Assembly: GCA_039545355.1 (NCBI GenBank)
Contig: BCJJ01000012.1
Span: forward strand, 1 to 64,000
Length of the DNA stretch: 64,000 nt
Direction of reading: 5' to 3'
Source of the DNA: Trichosporon coremiiforme
Taxonomy: Eukaryota > Basidiomycota > Tremellomycetes > Trichosporonales > Trichosporonaceae
A program made the position numbers and the translations under genes. Shown here one piece after another: positions 61,401 through 64,000 of this stretch (positions within the stretch are counted from its first letter, which is position 1; each line of letters begins with the position of its first letter). The notes under the pieces are model-generated. The model ran no database searches, was not told the DNA's origin, and worked only from the letters and a program-made list of their open reading frames with translations.

Positions 61401-62854
61401 GAGCGTGTCCGCGGCGCTGTTCGAGCGCATCGGATGACCACCATCGGGCCCGCGCGGTTCGTTCGGATTGCCGTCCTTGTCCGTGAGAGCCTGTTGTTCT
61501 TCGCCCTCGTGCACAATGTCGATGGGCGCGGGCGCGCCAATGAGTGCAGGACCGCCGCCAACCGTGCGACCGGTGATCTTATGGAAGAGGAAGGCGAGGG
61601 CCGTGAACACGACACCGAACAGCGCAAACATGAGACCGAGCACGGAGACGACAAAGTCGGCCGGCTTCTTCATGCGCATCACCATGCAGAGGTAGCTGGT
61701 GCGGACGCGGGCGACGCCGGCGGGCTGGAACTCGGGCGTCGTTAGGAAGGCGCGCGCACCACTGAGCGCGTTCATGGGGTAGTTGGCGTCGGTGACGTTG
61801 ACAAGGCGCGGCGAGTCCTGCGTCTGGATGATCTGGCCCTTTACAGTGTTGTTGGAGAAGAGATTGTTGGTCATGTTAGCACCAAAATCATATCTCGCGG
61901 CCGCGATCACCGCCTGGACAAGGTTGTTGGTCGTCACGTTCCAGACGACGGGCTCGTGGTTGGTCTCGCTGATTGTCAGGTTCGGGTACATGTAGAAGCC
62001 GTCCGTGTCGTTGCTCCATTGGAGGGGCTTCTCGAAGCACGACTTCTTGTCCTTGGTCTCGAACGCGCAGTTGTTGCTGTTGCGCACCCGGAAGCCGCGC
62101 ACGAGCGGATAGTCGTTGCCCGTCGTGTTCAGGTACATGGCGCGCTGGCGCTTCCACATGTCGTTCGCGAGGTCCTGAATCGGGGAAACGATGTCGTTCG
62201 ACTCCTTGCTCTCGGGCTGGATCACGTCGCCGTACCAGAGCGAATTGTCGATGCCGGCGGCCGAGTTGACCGAAAACTTGACGTCGGAGCGAAGCAGCGC
62301 CGGCCACGTCGGGTCGATGCATGTCGCATAGATCTGCACCGCGACCTCGGCGCCGCGGAGGTCCATATCGATCTGCACTGAGCGCGTCAGTAACCAAAGG
62401 CAACGCGTAACTCACGTCCAGAAACATCGCAATGCGACAGCGTGTAGTCCGAGTACTCCTGCAGCGTCGAGTTGAAGTTGACGGAGGTATCGTTATTACC
62501 AAACGCTTTTACGGCCGACACGTTGAAGCCCTTGCCCATCTGCCAGAGGAAGATGCCGTTGGTCGTGTAGAACTCGGAGCCCGTGTTGATGAACGCGGGC
62601 TGGCACAGGGGCGGGGGACGCGGCGGAGTGAACTTTGCGAACCAGTGGTCGTTGTCCGTCATGTTCCAGTCGGGCGACATCTTGGATGCCGTCTCATAGC
62701 CTGCTGTTGCGGCGGCCCACAAACCGATAAGAGCGAGCACGATCAGGGAGAACAGCAGCGACATCAGCATCTCGCCCCACTTGCGGCCCCGGAGGTGGTG
62801 CGACACGGGGTGGTCGCCGAGCTTGTCGGCGATCTTGTCCGTGAACTTGGCCAT
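58494..62854 (-). CDS. Two-TM glycoprotein with a large repetitive cytoplasmic tail
   Basis: Exon 1 is 62854-62416 and exon 2 is 62377-58494, with a 38-nt intron (GTGAGT...TTACTGACGCGCTCAG). 1440 aa; ATG 62854 has a GCCATGG context. TM1 is at about 28-52 (SLLFSLIVLALIGLWAAA) and TM2 at about 389-411 (SVLGLMFALFGVVFTALAFL). Between them lies a luminal or extracellular domain of about 335 residues with many N-glycosylation sequons and several cysteines. The remaining 1000 residues are low complexity: repeated SMAGKAGGGGS/SGVDL units (about 500-630), Pro/Ser/Ala-rich parts, and SAVPQNLQ/QNFQ repeats (about 1000-1070). The layout suggests a cell-surface or cortical scaffold protein. Orientation follows from the short basic N-terminus. 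No named family recognised. Confidence 0.8.
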
Positions 62855-64000
62855 GGCGGCGGGGCCTGAGTCAGGCAAAGAGGAATGTGAGGAGAAAAGG
62901 AGTTGAGTGGTCGAAGTAGGTCAGGAAAGGGGGTTGAAGGAGGGCGCGTCCGCGAAGAAGAAGAGGAGGAAGGGGGGTCTGTCGGGGTCGCGTGTCGGAC
63001 GGCGGAAGGGAGGAGTCGAAGGAGTCGAAGGGGACGAAGGAGTCGAAGGAAGTGAAAGGGTAGTGTTACAGAAGCGGCCAAGGTAACTCTTGCGCGGCGG
63101 CCAAGCCAGCGATGGATGATGAAAAGAATAGTTGGAGTTGGAGATGCAAGTCACCCGACAAGACTAGGGCTGGCTGGCTCGAGGTAGGACACTGGGCCCC
63201 TCGCTGGTGCTCGCTGGTTTGGGTCGTTGTTCCGTTGAGGCGTTGGGCCCTGAGCAGTGATGCGCGAGGCCAATTGTAGTACATCCTTTTGCTGCTCCGC
63301 TGATCCAGAGCGTCAAAGCGCCTGCACGACTGACTCCTGGCGCAGATGTTCGGCCAGGAGCATGCCAGGAGTAGGCAAGGAGCTAACCCTTTGCATGGTA
63401 GGGGGGTTCGTGGAGTCGGGGTGGAGGACGATCAACTTTTGCAGCAGCTGGACAAGGTGATGCGCCAGGCACGCGAAGGAACATCCAGACCCTGCAGTCC
63501 AGGGTCTCTCGTAAGCCAAGCTCCTTGTCCCTCCCTCGACCCGACTCGACGTTGCTGACTGCCCACTGGAACCCACTTGACTGCTACGCTGCAACAAAAG
63601 TTTTCCTTCGAATGCTTCGCAACGTACCCCAATGCATAATGGAGTTAGGCTCTCGGGACAGCCGGCCGCACCAAGTATAGGGCGCCAGTCCGCAGCCAGT
63701 GCTATAAAGAGATCCACTCCAACAAGCGCACTTTCATCAAGCGCGTCAGCGGCTCAACGGCAGCGGGAGCACAAGCATGGAGCAGCATGGGTCCCATGGA
63801 CCCAGGTTGGCCCAGGTTGCATGCAATGGGCGAGCGAGCGCCGAGCCGCGCCAGTGAACGCCATGAGTTATCGTCCGTGCCACCCGTGCCAGGAGTGACG
63901 GTCAGCCGGGTGCACCACTGCGACGCCGGAAGAACAAGGGGGAGCCAAGTTGAGCTAGGGGCCTGGCCAGCCTTGCCTCAGCAACTCAAAGAGCCTGGCT
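62855..64000. other. Upstream region at the right edge, no gene seen
   Basis: About 1.15 kb. It holds a short purine-rich repeat (GAAGGAGTCGAAGG units, 63004-63055) in the leader of the membrane-protein gene and random-looking ORFs beyond. No RNA gene found. Confidence 0.4.
63004..63055. repeat. Degenerate GGAGTCGAA tandem repeat
   Basis: Several copies of GGAGTCGAAGG and variants in a row, about 150-200 bp upstream of the membrane-protein ATG. Confidence 0.7.

Overview
The window looks like the end of a chromosome from a GC-rich, intron-bearing basidiomycete yeast, most likely a tremellomycete and perhaps of the Trichosporonales. The first 27 bases read as CCCCCTAA-type repeats (TTAGGGGG on the other strand), which is the telomere repeat known from Cryptococcus. 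Introns are mostly 34-75 nt with GTGAGT/GTAAGC donors and CTGAC/CTAAC branch sites. The proteins have fungal architectures: ER chaperones ending in HDEL and KDEL, peroxisomal enzymes ending in AKL, and a Jen1-type carboxylate permease. All calls come from reading the sequence; no database search was possible.

Layout. 1-11.4 kb holds housekeeping genes: PRP6 (spliceosome), cut at its 3' end by the telomere; CFD1/NUBP2 (cytosolic Fe-S assembly); LHS1 (ER Hsp70-like); a decayed unknown gene; and a CUE-domain protein. 11.7-26.8 kb is a subtelomeric cluster of seven related F-box-like genes. Three are intact. Four are broken by stops and frameshifts, one of them also by a complete Tc1/mariner element with its TA target duplication. 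Two decayed copies of a second, unrecognised family lie inside the cluster. 27.6-28.8 kb has a small CxxC protein and an intron-containing tRNA-Gly. 28.8-32.2 kb appears gene-poor, followed by a Jen1-like transporter.

34.2-38.1 kb, minus strand, is the most unusual part. No long ORF is present. Instead there is a dense array of about 35 GTGAGC...CTGAC...AG intron units separated by putative exons as short as 4, 7 and 14 nt, between a longer first exon and a longer exon near the 3' end. At one point two introns abut with no bases between them. I know of no named fungal gene of this kind.

38.2-51.2 kb groups enzymes of ester and acyl metabolism: a peroxisomal acyl-CoA dehydrogenase, two alpha/beta hydrolases, a secreted type-B carboxylesterase and a peroxisomal acyl-CoA ligase, together with a GPI-type secreted protein and a methyltransferase. 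51.7-63 kb has a zinc-finger-like protein with Q/P-rich upstream exons, an F-box-like protein, a PDI-D type disulfide isomerase, and a large two-TM protein with a repetitive tail. LHS1 and the PDI both carry a TGACGTG element upstream, which suggests joint control by the unfolded protein response.
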